Source of the DNA: Angiostrongylus vasorum | Taxonomy: Eukaryota > Nematoda > Chromadorea > Rhabditida > Metastrongylidae | Assembly: GCA_018806985.1 (NCBI GenBank) | Contig: JADANN010000032.1 | Span: 1,881,501 to 1,945,500 of the forward strand | Direction of reading: 5' to 3' | DNA length: 64,000 bases | Part shown: positions 54,330-64,000 of the stretch, one piece after another | Layout: every line of letters begins with the position of its first letter | Position numbering within the stretch: the stretch's first letter is position 1 | Notes under the pieces: generated by a model | Database searches by the model: none | Seen by the model: only the letters and a program-made list of their open reading frames with translations | Told to the model about the DNA's origin: nothing | Position numbers and translations under genes: made by a program

Positions 54330-54510
54330 TCTCTTTAGAGGTGGAATTGGACCTACACAATGCCTAACGGGGGGACATAAATCGAGGTGATTCTAGCCTC
54401 CCAGACAATTTCGGTGCTTAATTGCCGACAATAAAGGAACATGAAGCTTATTCGCACCGAAGCACGTGATTGAACTCAACTCCCACTGCTACATCCCCAC
54501 CTACCGCACC
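54330..54510 (-). repeat. degraded SINE-like fragment
   Basis: CTAGCCTCCCAGACAATTTC, GTGATTGAACTCAACTCCC and CACTGCTACATCCCC resemble the complement of an A or B head. The family is unclear. Confidence 0.4.
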
Positions 54511-54512
54511 AT

Positions 54513-54778
54513 AAAGCATAAAAGGATTAAGCTCTCGGCGTTGATCAATCCCTGAGGGATGCGTCATGCATTCGACTTTATTAAGCATCGCCTGAAGGTG
54601 ATTGAATGCACATCCAGCCTTTAGAATGACTCGCGGTGGCCTACCGATCTATCGACTTATTGCTGCTTTCCTCCTAGACAAGTCTGGTACCAATTTGCCG
54701 ACCCCGGAGGGATGGAAAGCTTGGTAAGCCTGCTGCGCGGGAGACCGCTCACATGTGGGGGCCCCACACGCGCTCCTA
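54513..54778 (-). repeat. SINE family A, close to consensus
   Basis: AGCTCTCGGCGTTGATCAAT, CCTGAGGGATGCGTCATGCA, CCGACCCCGGAGGGATGGAA. The head is shortened (no GCAGTGG complement). Confidence 0.85.
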
Positions 54779-55413
54779 CAGCGCAATCATTTTTAACAAA
54801 GCCGGTGGTCAGTAAGAGCGAACTCATAAGATATTAGATGTCTTCTTCCTCCTCCCTACAAAAGTCTTAAATTCTAGAAGAAATATAAGTACAGTATATA
54901 TAAATACAATGGAAGAAATAAAAATAAGATAAAAAAATGCGATAAAAAAAATAATACTCCCACCAATAGATAAAGTCCACGACTAAGTAATAGACTTTAA
55001 GCACAACACATTTTCATTGAGGAACGGAATGGGAAGAATAGTTTATAATAGCAATCTGAAAACGAAAACCTCGAATACGATTTTTTGGAGTTTTTCATGC
55101 CCCATCGACGTGCTGCATTATAGAGGGCATTAGGGCGTTATTTTAAAAAAGCGGTATCGATTTCTATTGTCACCAAAATGTTGAGCATGCCTGAAAAGAA
55201 TTTGTGATAATGCACCATCCATAGTGCGAGGGGGAAAAATGTGCATGGCTTGTCAACTTTAGTTATTTGTTGATACAATAGAATGAAATGTACCTTGTTT
55301 CACTGATAAGCTAACACGAGGTTGTTACCAATATCTATTCGGGTAACGGTTCAGCGTCCTTACCTTCCTCAGAACCGATGATCCGAGAAAACAGAACAAC
55401 AACAAGAAGAACT
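54779..55413. other. unassigned, AT-rich
   Basis: No exon or repeat recognised. Confidence 0.4.
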
Positions 55414-55693
55414 GGGTCCGGGTAGCGCCGTGGTAAGAGGTACTCTGAAATGCGCACATCGTAAGTTGGTTCGATCCCGCACCGTGGCTAACAAAGATCC
55501 CATCCATCCGACGTCGGCATGTCGGTATCAGACTTATCTGTTGGGATAAAAAACACTGAGCTGTAAATCAGTTGGACCTTAAAAATCATTTGTAAGGCAA
55601 TTGTGCATTCAGTAACGTCTATGGTGATACGAATGGAGTGCAATGCATGGCGCATCCCGAAGAGAATGATCAGCTCCGAAGGCTTTATCGTCC
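55414..55693 (+). repeat. SINE family A, diverged subfamily
   Basis: GGGTCCGGGTAGCGCCGTGG, GTTGGTTCGATCCCGCACC, TCCATCCGACGTCGGCATG, ATACGAATGGAGTGCAATGC and GGCTTTATCGTCC. Confidence 0.8.
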
Positions 55694-55869
55694 ATTTTTT
55701 GCTGAACACGTTGTATAATAAATTTAAGAGAAAAACGTTGATTTCTCGTCTAGTTTTGCCGAAAGACATATCGAAAAAAAATTTGAATGATACAAAAATC
55801 TAACAAATGGTCTAAAAAGAATAAGAAAATCACGAAGTCTGAGTCACAGCATTTCTGTTGAAAGAAAAA
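55694..55869. other. unassigned
   Basis: No feature recognised. Confidence 0.4.
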
Positions 55870-56510
55870 CCAAAAAGACAGCTATGGACTGTGGACTATC
55901 GACTCGGATCATCGGCTCTGATGAAGACAAAGACGTCGAAACGTTCGCCGAAAACAGACATGTTTATCAATCTCGTGTGTGCTTATCAAAGAAAGTATAC
56001 ATATTGACCCGTCATACCGAGGTTAAAGGAAAGTCGATTTTGCAGTAAGAAGACAGCTGCCGATAGTTAGTATTTTATCGTAAGATTCCCCCTAAAAAGT
56101 GTAATTGCACCAATTATATATCTTCAGATTCAACAAAAGTGCTAATTATGCCCTACCAACTAGAGATCCTTAAATTTTTCCACGATACCAATCGATTTTC
56201 TGCAAAACAAGTAATTATCACCGTACAATCACCCTCAGCAATAACCGTCCTGTATAAAAGAGTGTCGCCTTGGTCAGCTTGCTTCATTTGAGCGGTGTTC
56301 CACTGAAGAAAACCCAGTCGATACGACGACGAAGACACCACATCGAGACTACGAAGAACTATGGACATCGACTCGGATCATCGGCTCCGAGGAAGACGAA
56401 GACGTCGAAACGCTTGCCGAATAAAAGTTCATAAGAACCTCGAGTAAGCCGAACAGTTCAAACACATGTTGATTTGTCATACCGAGGTTGAAGGAAAGTC
56501 GGTTTTTTGA
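55870..56510 (+). repeat. direct repeat pair of family H1 with hammerhead-like motifs
   Basis: 55912-55951 and 56381-56420 are homologous and 469 bp apart. The first reads TCGGCT (stem I), CTGATGA core (55918-55924), GAC and GTC as a 3-bp stem II, GAAA (55938-55941), ACGT, T, then CGCCGA pairing with TCGGC. The second has CCGAGGA for the core and GAAACGCTTGCCGA. Both follow ATCGACTCGGATCATCGGCT and precede GTCATACCGAGGTT and GGAAAGTCG. Layout recalls tandem retrozymes or Penelope-type LTRs, both known to carry type I hammerheads. Confidence 0.6.
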
Positions 56511-56801
56511 AAAACAATTTTCTTCCATTTCGGAAAAGAATATGCGGATAGCTTACATTGACCTGATATGAAAGTTCGAGTAGTTTACTATACTGTTCTA
56601 AAGTAGGTAGACGTGGCATTGTTTGGTGTAAATGACTCCAATCCGTTTCCCATGCACTTCTGAGTCGCTTGATTGCAGGTTTATGGCCGATTGGATGACA
56701 AATACAGCACTTCGGGCATGCACGTGAACGTCAAACGCTCGAATATATCCATGCCTACCAAGGATTAAAAAATAAAACTTTCAAGGGTAATGAATCTCTT
56801 A
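56511..56801. other. unassigned
   Basis: No feature recognised. Confidence 0.4.
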
Positions 56802-57055
56802 GCCATCATGCTGTGCATCCAACTACATTCGTGGAATCCGAGAGGTCGTTGATTGTCTGTTCGCCGAATTCAGTCACTTGTTTGAACACATTGATGTGTC
56901 AAGTCTGTGTTTCCTTGGCCTTCAAGACAAGTCTAGCACCAATTTTCCCATCACGAACAGGAAGATGCCTACTAATGCGTAGCGCACGTTCGAAACATGT
57001 GATCATTTATGTATTGTGCAGCAGTTCATACCACTGTGCTACAGATGCGTCTATA
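56802..57055 (-). repeat. SINE family A, strongly diverged
   Basis: CATCATGCTGTGCATCCAAC, CAAGACAAGTCTAGCACCAA, CGTTCGAAACATGTGATC and TACCACTGTGCTACAGATGC. Confidence 0.55.
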
Positions 57056-57178
57056 TCCATGAGGAAGGCCTACGTCAATTGTAGCATGGACAGCAAATCC
57101 ATATGTTTCTTGAATCTCATTTTGCTTCAGTAAAAATTGCCCAATTGTTTCCATCAAAATCATTCAACTTATGCTTAT
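57056..57178. other. unassigned
   Basis: No feature recognised. Confidence 0.4.
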
Positions 57179-57402
57179 GTATATCAATGGTTAGAGTTGA
57201 CGTTTAACACACACTAAATCAATCACTGGTTCGATGCTGCGCCCTGGATTCACTAAACCTTACATTCTTCCGGATTCGCCAAACTTATACTAGACCTGTC
57301 TGCAAAAATACAATTTCCGACCTTCTGCATCAGTAAGCCTACGAAAGTCATTGTACATTCCAGGTATACATTTAGTCACGTCTATGATGCTTTATAAAGT
57401 CG
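57179..57402 (+). repeat. SINE family A, 3'-truncated at a fusion point
   Basis: ATATCAATGGTTAGAGTTGA, CACTGGTTCGATGCTGCGCC, GAAAGTCATTGTACATTCC and GATGCTTTATAAAGTCG, where it is cut and joined to the opposite-strand copy. Confidence 0.65.
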
Positions 57403-57663
57403 TCGGCGTTTATCAATCTCTGAGGGATGCGCCATGCATTAGACTTCAGTAAGCACCGTTTGGAGGTGATTGAATGCATATCTGGCCTTTACAATGACTC
57501 GCGGTGGCCTACCAATGTATCAAGCCATTGCTGCTATCCTCCCAGACAGGTCTGCTACCACTTTGCTGACCCCGGAGGGATGGAAGGCTTGGTGGGTCAT
57601 GGACGCGGGGATCGATCCCACGTGTGTGTTGCAAGGCGCTTCCGACCACTGCGCCACACGCGC
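57403..57663 (-). repeat. SINE family A, close to consensus, tail missing at fusion
   Basis: Starts inside the tail region (TCGGCGTTTATCAATCTC) without the AAAGGATAAAG unit, then matches the consensus through CCCCGGAGGGATGGAAGG, GGGGATCGATCCCACGTG and GCGCCACACGCGC. Confidence 0.9.
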
Positions 57664-58175
57664 AATGTCAAAGGCTTCATCATTTATTCTTTGAATGTAA
57701 GCTTGTGATCGTTTTATCATAAGTTCCTCCTCCGGAAGAAAAACACTACTAGGAACGAACTAAGTGACATAGTTAACAGCCAAACTCTGAAGAAAAAATT
57801 CTTTGGAAGATAGTAGCAATTTGTAATTTAGAGAGAGGTGAACGACTTCCTATAAATGGCGTCGCGTGTGCAGGTGTAATTACCTATCGCTGGTAGGATG
57901 TTCGTATGAAGAAACTCAGTGAGTAGAAAGAGATTCGGAGTAAATTACGCATAGGGAACTCAGCGATATAAACATGTTTCTTACAGAACAACGACGATGA
58001 TGACACCTGTGCGTACGCCAATTTGTACGATGAGTTCCAGTTTCAAAAAGCAAAAGTTACCGTAACAGAGAAGAACACAGCTACAACGAAGAATGAAAGG
58101 AAAACATAAAAGGGAAGAAAAAACGCAGTACTACTGCAAGAGATTAGTCAGTACAAAAAAATAAGAAGCACTGTT
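57664..58175. other. unassigned
   Basis: No feature recognised. Confidence 0.4.
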
Positions 58176-58456
58176 TGGCATTGGTTAATCGATTAAGGAT
58201 ACGCAATGCATTCATATCGATTCGTAGCATCATAGAGATGTTTGAATGAGTATTTGGCCCACAAAATAGTTTGCGGAGAGTATTAGTATACTATTAGTTA
58301 TTAATATTGGCCAGTTCTGCTATCCTCTCAAACAAGCTTAGTACCAATTTTCAGAACCCGCAGAGATAGATAACTTGGTTAGCTTCAACTGTGGAATCGA
58401 ACCGAAGACCACATGTATATTGCACCGCAGATCTCAGCGCTGCGCTTCACACACAA
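58176..58456 (-). repeat. SINE family A, diverged copy
   Basis: GGTTAATCGATTAAGGATAC, GTAGCATCATAGAGATGTTT, AACAAGCTTAGTACCAATTT and GTGGAATCGAACCGAAGACC. Confidence 0.65.
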
Positions 58457-58770
58457 TGGTTTGGTACCATAAAAATTTACAGAGAGAAGATTTCTGAAAA
58501 AGTTTTTCGGCTTATTCGTTAGATTATCGAACAGCTTCTAACTCCTTTGTGCAACTTTTTGAAGTACAGGCAATGATAGGCAGTACCATGTGTTTCTCTT
58601 CTCCATTGTTTGGAGGAAATTTGGGTTCTTCTTCTTTGCACTCCGAATTTATAGCATTCTTTAAACTTTAACCTCTTCGACTATTTAGAATATCAGAGAG
58701 GAAATAAAAAAAACATCTTAACAGGAAGTGCATGTGAAAATTGTCGTAAATTTCCCTCTGTGAACCGCAG
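58457..58770. other. unassigned
   Basis: No feature recognised. Confidence 0.4.
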
Positions 58771-59052
58771 GGGCGCGTGTGCCGCAGTGGTCGGAAGCGT
58801 CCTGCAACACACGTGGAATCAATCCCCGCGCCCATGGCCCACTAAGTCTTTTATCCCTTCGGGGTTGGCAAATTGGTACCAGACTTGTCTGGGAGGATAG
58901 CAGCAGTGGATCGATACATCGACAGGCCACCACGAGTCATTGTAAACGCCAGATATTGTATTCAATCACCTCCAAACGATGCTTAGTAAAGTCAAATGCA
59001 TGGAGCGCCCCTCAAGGGTTGATCAACGCTGAGAGCTTTATCCTTTTTTTTT
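58771..59052 (+). repeat. SINE family A, full length
   Basis: GGGCGCGTGTGCCGCAGTGG, acceptor-like partner CGCGCCC at 58837-58843, CCAGACTTGTCTGGGAGGAT, CACGAGTCATTGTAAACGCC, GTTGATCAACGCTGAGAGCT and TTATCCTTTTTTTTT. One of the two best A copies for consensus building. Confidence 0.9.
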
Positions 59053-59165
59053 ATGAACCGCCGTACTATTAAATAAAGATATGAAGAAAAACAACACGTA
59101 TAGAAACATTATAGAAAACTGCGAAACTGCAGGAATGATGTTCATTTACTGAAACATACTTGTAG
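59053..59165. other. unassigned
   Basis: No feature recognised. Confidence 0.4.
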
Positions 59166-59290
59166 AGGGGCAGGCGAAGTGCAGTGGTTAGAAGTGCCCA
59201 CTAAGACACAGAGTTTCGAACACTCGCCACTAACTAACCAGCCTTCCACTCTTCTGGTGTCGTAAAATAGGGTTTAGTGCCCGTCTAGAA
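59166..59290 (+). repeat. SINE family A, head fragment
   Basis: GGCAGGCGAAGTGCAGTGGT, AGAGTTTCGAACACTCGCC, CAGCCTTCCACTCTTCTGG; the 3' half is absent. Confidence 0.6.
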
Positions 59291-59979
59291 GCATTAGAAT
59301 CAGTGATATTTGTTATAGAATAAGGAAGAAAAAAGGTCGGAACAAAAGACAACCTAAGCCCCTAATATGTGAGGGAAAAATGTGCAGGAAAGGTGATCAC
59401 AAACGTTATAATTGACGGTGATGGACTTCTAATCTAAACTGAATAACTGGTTAGAATGATAAACTGCAGCAGAGTCATCGTTTTTAAACAAAAGCAAAGA
59501 TTGCGCTTTCAAACAATTATAGAATTACGCTAATGTTCGATTGATTAATGTGCTGAAAAGAGAATGCGTACGATTTTCGCGTGTAGATGTTGCCGAGTTG
59601 AGCTAGTAGATAAACCAGAGTGCTACTCGTTTCCTACGCAGCTGAGCCTCGCTCCAATTAACTGAACTCCTTAGAGTTGCGGAGGTAAATTATGAGCCTG
59701 GTAGACTGTGTGAGTGGAAAGTCATCGAACCGTCGACGGATAGCAAGCTACTTCTTTGTGTTGTTCTATGTCACCACAACACGAACAATGCAAAAATGAA
59801 TTATCATAAAACAATTAATTTATTGGGCCATCCATCGCTTTCTTTTTATGTTGGATTCGGTTGCTGTTTATCCCTCTTTTTAATAGTTCATGAGAATAGC
59901 ACAGAAGTTAAAATGTCTTACATGTTTGGCTCGTTTGTCCAATCTTTTAGGTGCAGGCTAGCTCTGTTTTGCACGCTTT
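59291..59979. other. unassigned
   Basis: 59690-59735 (GAGCCTGGTAGACTGTGTGA, AAGTCATCGAACCGTCG) faintly recalls a SINE head. Nothing firm. Confidence 0.3.
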
Positions 59980-60155
59980 CAGGGTCGGTAAATCGTTACC
60001 AGAATTATATGGAAGGATGAAGTAAGTGGCTTAACACATTCGATAGATACCCAATAGTCATAGTGTAGGCCGGATATGCACTGATTCATACTTGCGGTGC
60101 TACAGATGGGGTCTAAGGCATGATGTATCCCCAAGGAATTGATCAAAGTTAAAAA
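59980..60155 (+). repeat. SINE family A, 5'-truncated and diverged
   Basis: CAGGGTCGGTAAATCGTTAC, CAATAGTCATAGTGTAGGCC and CCCAAGGAATTGATCAAAG. Confidence 0.6.
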
Positions 60156-60451
60156 ATGATACGCTTTATGAGAACATCAGTTATCTGACTTTGTTTCGAA
60201 TACGTAACAGCGCTTTATCGGCAACCATGGCCGCCTAAGAGGCAAAATAATCGGGAGAAACCTGTATAGCGTAAAATTCATGTGTTGAGCTTTCCCCAAT
60301 TAAATCGTGGTTGCGTGATCTCGCAAAGAAAAAAACCGGAAACCAACCAATGGGTGCCGCACTACTTGGCTAAACCATAAAATTGACCGCACCGAGTTTA
60401 CGCGCACTCACCTTGAATTATGAACTCACACAAAATCAGAAAAAAACCCAG
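60156..60451. other. unassigned
   Basis: No feature recognised. Confidence 0.4.
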
Positions 60452-60692
60452 TTCGTTGAGCAATCAAAGAGACGAGTTTTGCATTCGGCTCCATTCGTAT
60501 CACCTTAGAAGTGACTGAACGCATGGGTCCATACAATGAGTTGTGGTGGTACAAGTCAGTGCTAATATCCTCTCGAAAAGGTCTACTACCATTTTCCTGG
60601 CCCGAATAAAGGCCTGGTGAGCCCTGAATATTGGATCAGAGCAACGACTCGGCACGTATTACAGGGAACCTCTGAACACTCTGCACACGCTT
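60452..60692 (-). repeat. SINE family A, strongly diverged
   Basis: GAGTTTTGCATTCGGCTCCA, GTGACTGAACGCATGGG, ATAAAGGCCTGGTGAGCCC and TACAGGGAACCTCTGAACAC. Confidence 0.6.
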
Positions 60693-61551
60693 AGAAAACT
60701 TGCACTTTTTATCAATTTGTAGCAAATTAAAGGCTGCCCTAAAGTCCTCACCATTCACATGAAAACGGCAACTGATTAAAACGCAGGTCGGGACTGTCTA
60801 GATGAATACGGTTGAAACATAACTACTGTTGGACACAGCTGCCCTGCATGCGCTTCAATGTTTTTCGGAAATCGTACCGACAGTTTATCTTCACAGAACC
60901 TGTCAACGTCATTCTGATCATGCATAGAAGTGCTTGGACCGCAGGGCATGTGAAAAACGGATAGAGTTGATCCAAGTAACTAATTAGGCAAGTAATTTCG
61001 AAAGTCTGACGATAAGCATTAGAACTTTGAAGAAGTGAAGACATAACTTGTCTCTTAGAAATCAGCTAAGAGCAAGAACCTCCCACGAACTCATCTTCCT
61101 CAAAATTGAATCAAATGTTTCACGGTCACTCTTATGGCGCACATTTTTTCCAAGATTCCTTTTGTAAATTCCAGTCTTACACGCGCGTGGCCGTTCTGGA
61201 TTATCATAAATTATATCAACCATTGAGTGACAACTGATAGAGTGCTGATTAGAACGCTCTCGTTGCCATTGATACCCCAAAGATCCATGCTAAATTGAAA
61301 TCTGCTTTCGTTTTTGTTTTTTTGTCCTTGTTGCTGTTATCATAATTGATTGTTACTGAGAACATATTAAAAAGCAAGCGAAGCACGGGTAAGTTTCAAT
61401 TTATGAAATACTCGACACTACTCAGTAGTCTCATGGGTGAGTCCCATTCTGCAATTCAGTCAATACAACTCGGTCTACAGCTGATAGTACTTCATCAAGT
61501 TCTCCATCGACGGCACACTTCTCGTTAATTTATCAATCTCCATATGAAATC
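60693..61551. other. unassigned
   Basis: Two minus frames (60823-61044 and 61062-61280, about 72 codons each) have no splice context or known motif. Confidence 0.3.
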
Positions 61552-61940
61552 CTCCCAACGCTTTACCGTCTCATCGTGGCGAGGGTGCTGCTGGGTGTCG
61601 GGCTGCGGTGTACAGCCAGCGGGGGGATTCATTCCCCTGGCAGGGTCTTCCAAGCTGAGAACGAGCCCTGCGTTTCCATCAGAAAGCCTAGCTAAGAGTA
61701 AAGAGGCAGCAGAATCCCGCACCGTGCTGGTATCAAATTAGTCGCACGGTGGCAAATCTCTCTGATCTACAAGGGCTGCGACTGCCTGGGGGTGGTAGCG
61801 ACCTGGGGCAGACTTTGGCTAGGCTAACCTCGGGATTTCAGGAAACTACAATGACTAAATCAGCAAATCTCCTAAAAAATGGAGATTATGCTGGGGCCCG
61901 CACAATCAGTGAGGGCGGGCCATCCAAGTATCCAAGTAAG
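61552..61940 (+). repeat. SINE-like family C, full length
   Basis: From CCTCCCAACGCTTTACCGTC through GGGGGGATTCATTCCCC, GACCTGGGGCAGACTTTGGC and GGAGATTATGCTGGGGCCCG to GGCCATCCAAGTATCCAAGT. It is the best plus-strand copy for a consensus and shows the CAAGTATC tail doubling. Confidence 0.9.
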
Positions 61941-62036
61941 CGTCCATATGAAATTACTAATCTGGCTGTCTAGCTAACTGCAGTATCAATCTCTCCGACT
62001 CGAATTATTTCTCTGTACAAGAATTGTTCATTACAG

Positions 62037-62168
62037 CAGACGCCGGCCCTGTACAGTTGCCAAAAGGAACAATAATTGGAAAACGGTGGAAAAATTATGA
62101 AGAAATTAGGCGAAGGCGGTTGCGGTGCCGTTTACAAAGTGCAGGATATTAAAAATGCAGGATTCCAG
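62037..62168 (+). pseudogene. casein-kinase-1-like kinase exon with frameshift
   Basis: After TTGTTCATTACAG the frame reads DAGPVQLPKGTIIGKRWK. One base later a second frame continues IMKKLGEGGCGAVYKVQDIK to NAGFQ at CCAG|GTTAAC. GEGGCGAVY is the glycine-rich ATP loop and the flanking pattern (KGTxIGKRWxxxKKLGEGGCGAVYxV) is that of the CK1/TTBK-like kinases expanded in nematodes. The run AAAAA after TGG holds one A too many for a continuous frame. No catalytic lysine, HRD or DFG segment was found downstream, so it is a fragment or its other exons are outside recognition. Confidence 0.75.
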
Positions 62169-62760
62169 GTTAACATCTCTCATGAAGGCTTCAGAATAAC
62201 TTTTTTACCAGCTAGCTTAATGCCCGTGGTCGACGATTGTACTTTGAATTCGTACGTGAAGAACAAGCCAGTCCGTGAATATGTACAGCAAGATCAATTG
62301 CAACTAATTTACCACCAAATGTAGTAAAACGTCGTGTGTCCACAGATCAAGGTTACGAAAGTAATGGTTATAAAGCTGTTTACTGGAGAAAGACTCCTAT
62401 TAACAAAATTTGTCCCACTTTGAACTTGTTCAAAAACTTCCGTTTACATACTAAATAGGCTGTTTGCAAATCAACTCGTCATTCTAAATGTTCACTTTGT
62501 GAACTTCGAGTCGTTTTGAGAATTTCTTATTCCATACTCTGTCTACGACAATAAAGAAAGCCGAGAATTGATGGTCTTCACATCTCCAGTGAATTCCCTC
62601 ATCTACTTTCTGGACAGACATCATGTGGAAATTGAGGAAAGCTTAATACCAGTGTCTACTGAAATAAACATGCAGCTATGGATCTAGTTTGGAATTTCTG
62701 ATGTCCCACACAATCAAATAATCGACCTACTCTCAAGAATTGTTGTGGACGTCCTCTTAA
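62169..62760. other. unassigned sequence below the kinase exon
   Basis: No further kinase motif (VAIK-like lysine, HRDLK or DFG) could be read in any plus frame. Confidence 0.4.
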
Positions 62761-62835
62761 AGAGGAATAATGGATAGAGCTTAGTCAACCCCTGAGACAT
62801 GTGCCTAAACTCGACGTCATCAAGCAATATTAGAG
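62761..62835 (-). repeat. SINE family A, tail fragment
   Basis: GGATAGAGCTTAGTCAACCC, CTGAGACATGTGCCTAAACT, CATCAAGCAATATTAGAG. About 75 bp corresponding to the 3' end of A. Confidence 0.5.
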
Positions 62836-62849
62836 TAACAAAATTCATT

Positions 62850-63835
62850 TATGACCTATGCGTGACTTGTTCTTGGTTTGTCGCCTGAGACCATTTTTCC
62901 TCTACGCATGGTAAGAGGTCGATGGAAAAGCTGCATATTCGAAGTGCAGTTCCCACAACAGTCAGATAGAGTTCTCGTTTTGGGCGGTTCCACTCCTTGA
63001 TGTGGGAGTGGTCATAGGATTGCATGCGTCTGAATGCTGTCAAACTCTTTATCGTAGTCGATAAAATTTAGAAAATACGCAGATCGTACTCCCGGCAGAC
63101 TTCTATGACCATAATACGCTATGGATGTGGTCCATGCAGCAGAATCCCAGTTGGAATCCTGCTTGCTCAACTTGTTGCGCCTTCTATGATGTCCTTGACA
63201 TGCGTGCGTGACAGATCTTTGACATGCACAAGAGAATATTCTTTGTGCACAGCTCTTGGAGTGTAGTCAACAAGCATATCGGACAGTAGTTACAAAGACA
63301 ACCTTGGTCACCGTTCTTGGGTATGATGGCCGTGCTCGAAGCCCTTCATTGGTCTGGGATCTTCTTCTTATGAAAGTAAGACGAAAAGTATGTGTAGTTT
63401 GTGGCCACCACCTATAAGCAAATTGATCGGCGACGATATTATCGACTCCTGGAGCTGTGCCCTTCTTCATGCTTTCTAGCGCAACTCGAACTTCAGAGGG
63501 TAGAATCTCCTGCGATTTTTTGCCCAGCTGAGATTTCGCTGATTCTAACAGTTTCGTCTGCCCTGTACCGATGTAGATCTACCAGCAAAGCTCTTCTGCA
63601 ATTGACATTAATTACTAGCCATGTTAAACGTGCTGCAGTTGGATCGCGCTTCAATTCTCTTCCCTTATCGACTAACTCCTTCGTGGTAATAGAGATACGA
63701 TCTGATGTTTTTGTTTGAGGAAATGATGCTATTTCGGCAGAACTTCTAAGCCCTTCGACAAGCAGGTCGTAGTCTTCGGTCAAGCTTTTTTTGAAGCGCC
63801 GTACACGTTTGGATAAGATATAGTTCAAAACGTTT
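62850..63835 (-). pseudogene. RTE-type LINE reverse transcriptase relic
   Basis: On the minus strand, 63828-63493 reads a helical linker (KKSLTEDYDLLVEGLRSSAE, TTKELVDKGRELKRD, then NCRRALLVDLHRYR). After a frame change comes EVRVALESMKKGTAPGVDNI, the first conserved block of RTE-clade RT (usually GTAPGPDGI). Further shifts give KKIPDQ, IIPKNGDQ and a CNYCPICLL segment matching NYRPICLL, and near 63040 a FDSIQTHAIL block (AFDSVxxxAIL). The catalytic YADD block and the endonuclease were not seen. At least three frameshifts make it dead. Confidence 0.8.
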
Positions 63836-64000
63836 TAGTTTTATACAGCTGGACCCTTTCTTCTTAATAAATGACAGGAAGTTTTTTCCAATATACGGTT
63901 GAATCGAATCTTTGTGCGGAGAAGGCGATGATAGGACCCAGTACAGAATGACCGGACTAGCAATGTATCAAGTAGGCACCATCTTCTCTTTGTGAGAATA
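63836..64000. other. unassigned window end
   Basis: May contain more of the LINE upstream of the linker, but no motif was recognised. Confidence 0.35.

Overview
The window looks like gene-poor, intron-rich, repeat-laden DNA of a nematode, most probably a strongylid (hookworm-like) species. The reasons are short exons with worm-type splice sites (TTTTCAG acceptors, GTRAGT donors), introns of a few hundred bases to several kb, a casein-kinase-1-like kinase fragment of the type expanded in nematodes, and RTE and mariner relics. No bacterial operon, rRNA gene, clear functional tRNA gene or CRISPR array was seen. The species is an inference.

Genes. Almost every identifiable gene piece lies on the minus strand as small exons joined by matching splice phases. 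One exon chain runs from about 34.9 kb down to 25.3 kb, with exons at 34.84, 33.93, 28.18, 27.90, 27.15, 26.57 and 25.30 kb. It continues in phase at 15.53 kb and then at 11.25, 10.28, 9.40, 8.30, 6.13 and 5.94 kb. This may be one transcription unit of about 29 kb or two adjacent genes. Three exons begin with their own ATG and join their downstream exon in phase: 34.86 kb (MGCGGDVY), 12.41 kb (MAHLKRC) and 6.62 kb (MGGKVSKT). Two of these carry N-myristoylation-type starts. One internal exon holds a SWQEDLxxW motif like that of the LIMCH1/LMO7 family, and another is proline-rich. A second minus-strand gene ends at 47.72 kb in a CaaX-type C-terminus (CSVI). A third C-terminal exon at 45.32 kb carries an apparent one-base frameshift.

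Repeats. Most of the remaining recognisable sequence belongs to four SINE-like families, named here A (tRNA-derived, tail of TTTATCC units), B (tRNA-derived), C (about 380 bp, tail of CAAGTAT units) and D (tRNA-derived, GGACC/GGTCC acceptor-like stem). More than 50 copies on both strands fill introns and intergenic space. Notable arrangements are a 151-bp inverted pair of D with one mismatch at 16.1-16.6 kb, a tail-to-tail pair of C at 28.6-29.4 kb, and a direct fusion of two A copies at 57.40 kb. Two further dispersed repeat families end in motifs resembling minimal type I hammerhead ribozymes (CUGANGA / GAAACGU), including a directly repeated pair 469 bp apart at 55.9-56.4 kb. A mariner relic lies at 37.3-38.0 kb, an RTE-type LINE relic at 62.85-63.83 kb, a frameshifted kinase exon at 62.04 kb and a 129-bp (TA)n tract at 50.97 kb.

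Exon calls come from reading frames, splice consensus and phase agreement only. Family boundaries were aligned by eye, so repeat ends are accurate to roughly 5-20 bp.
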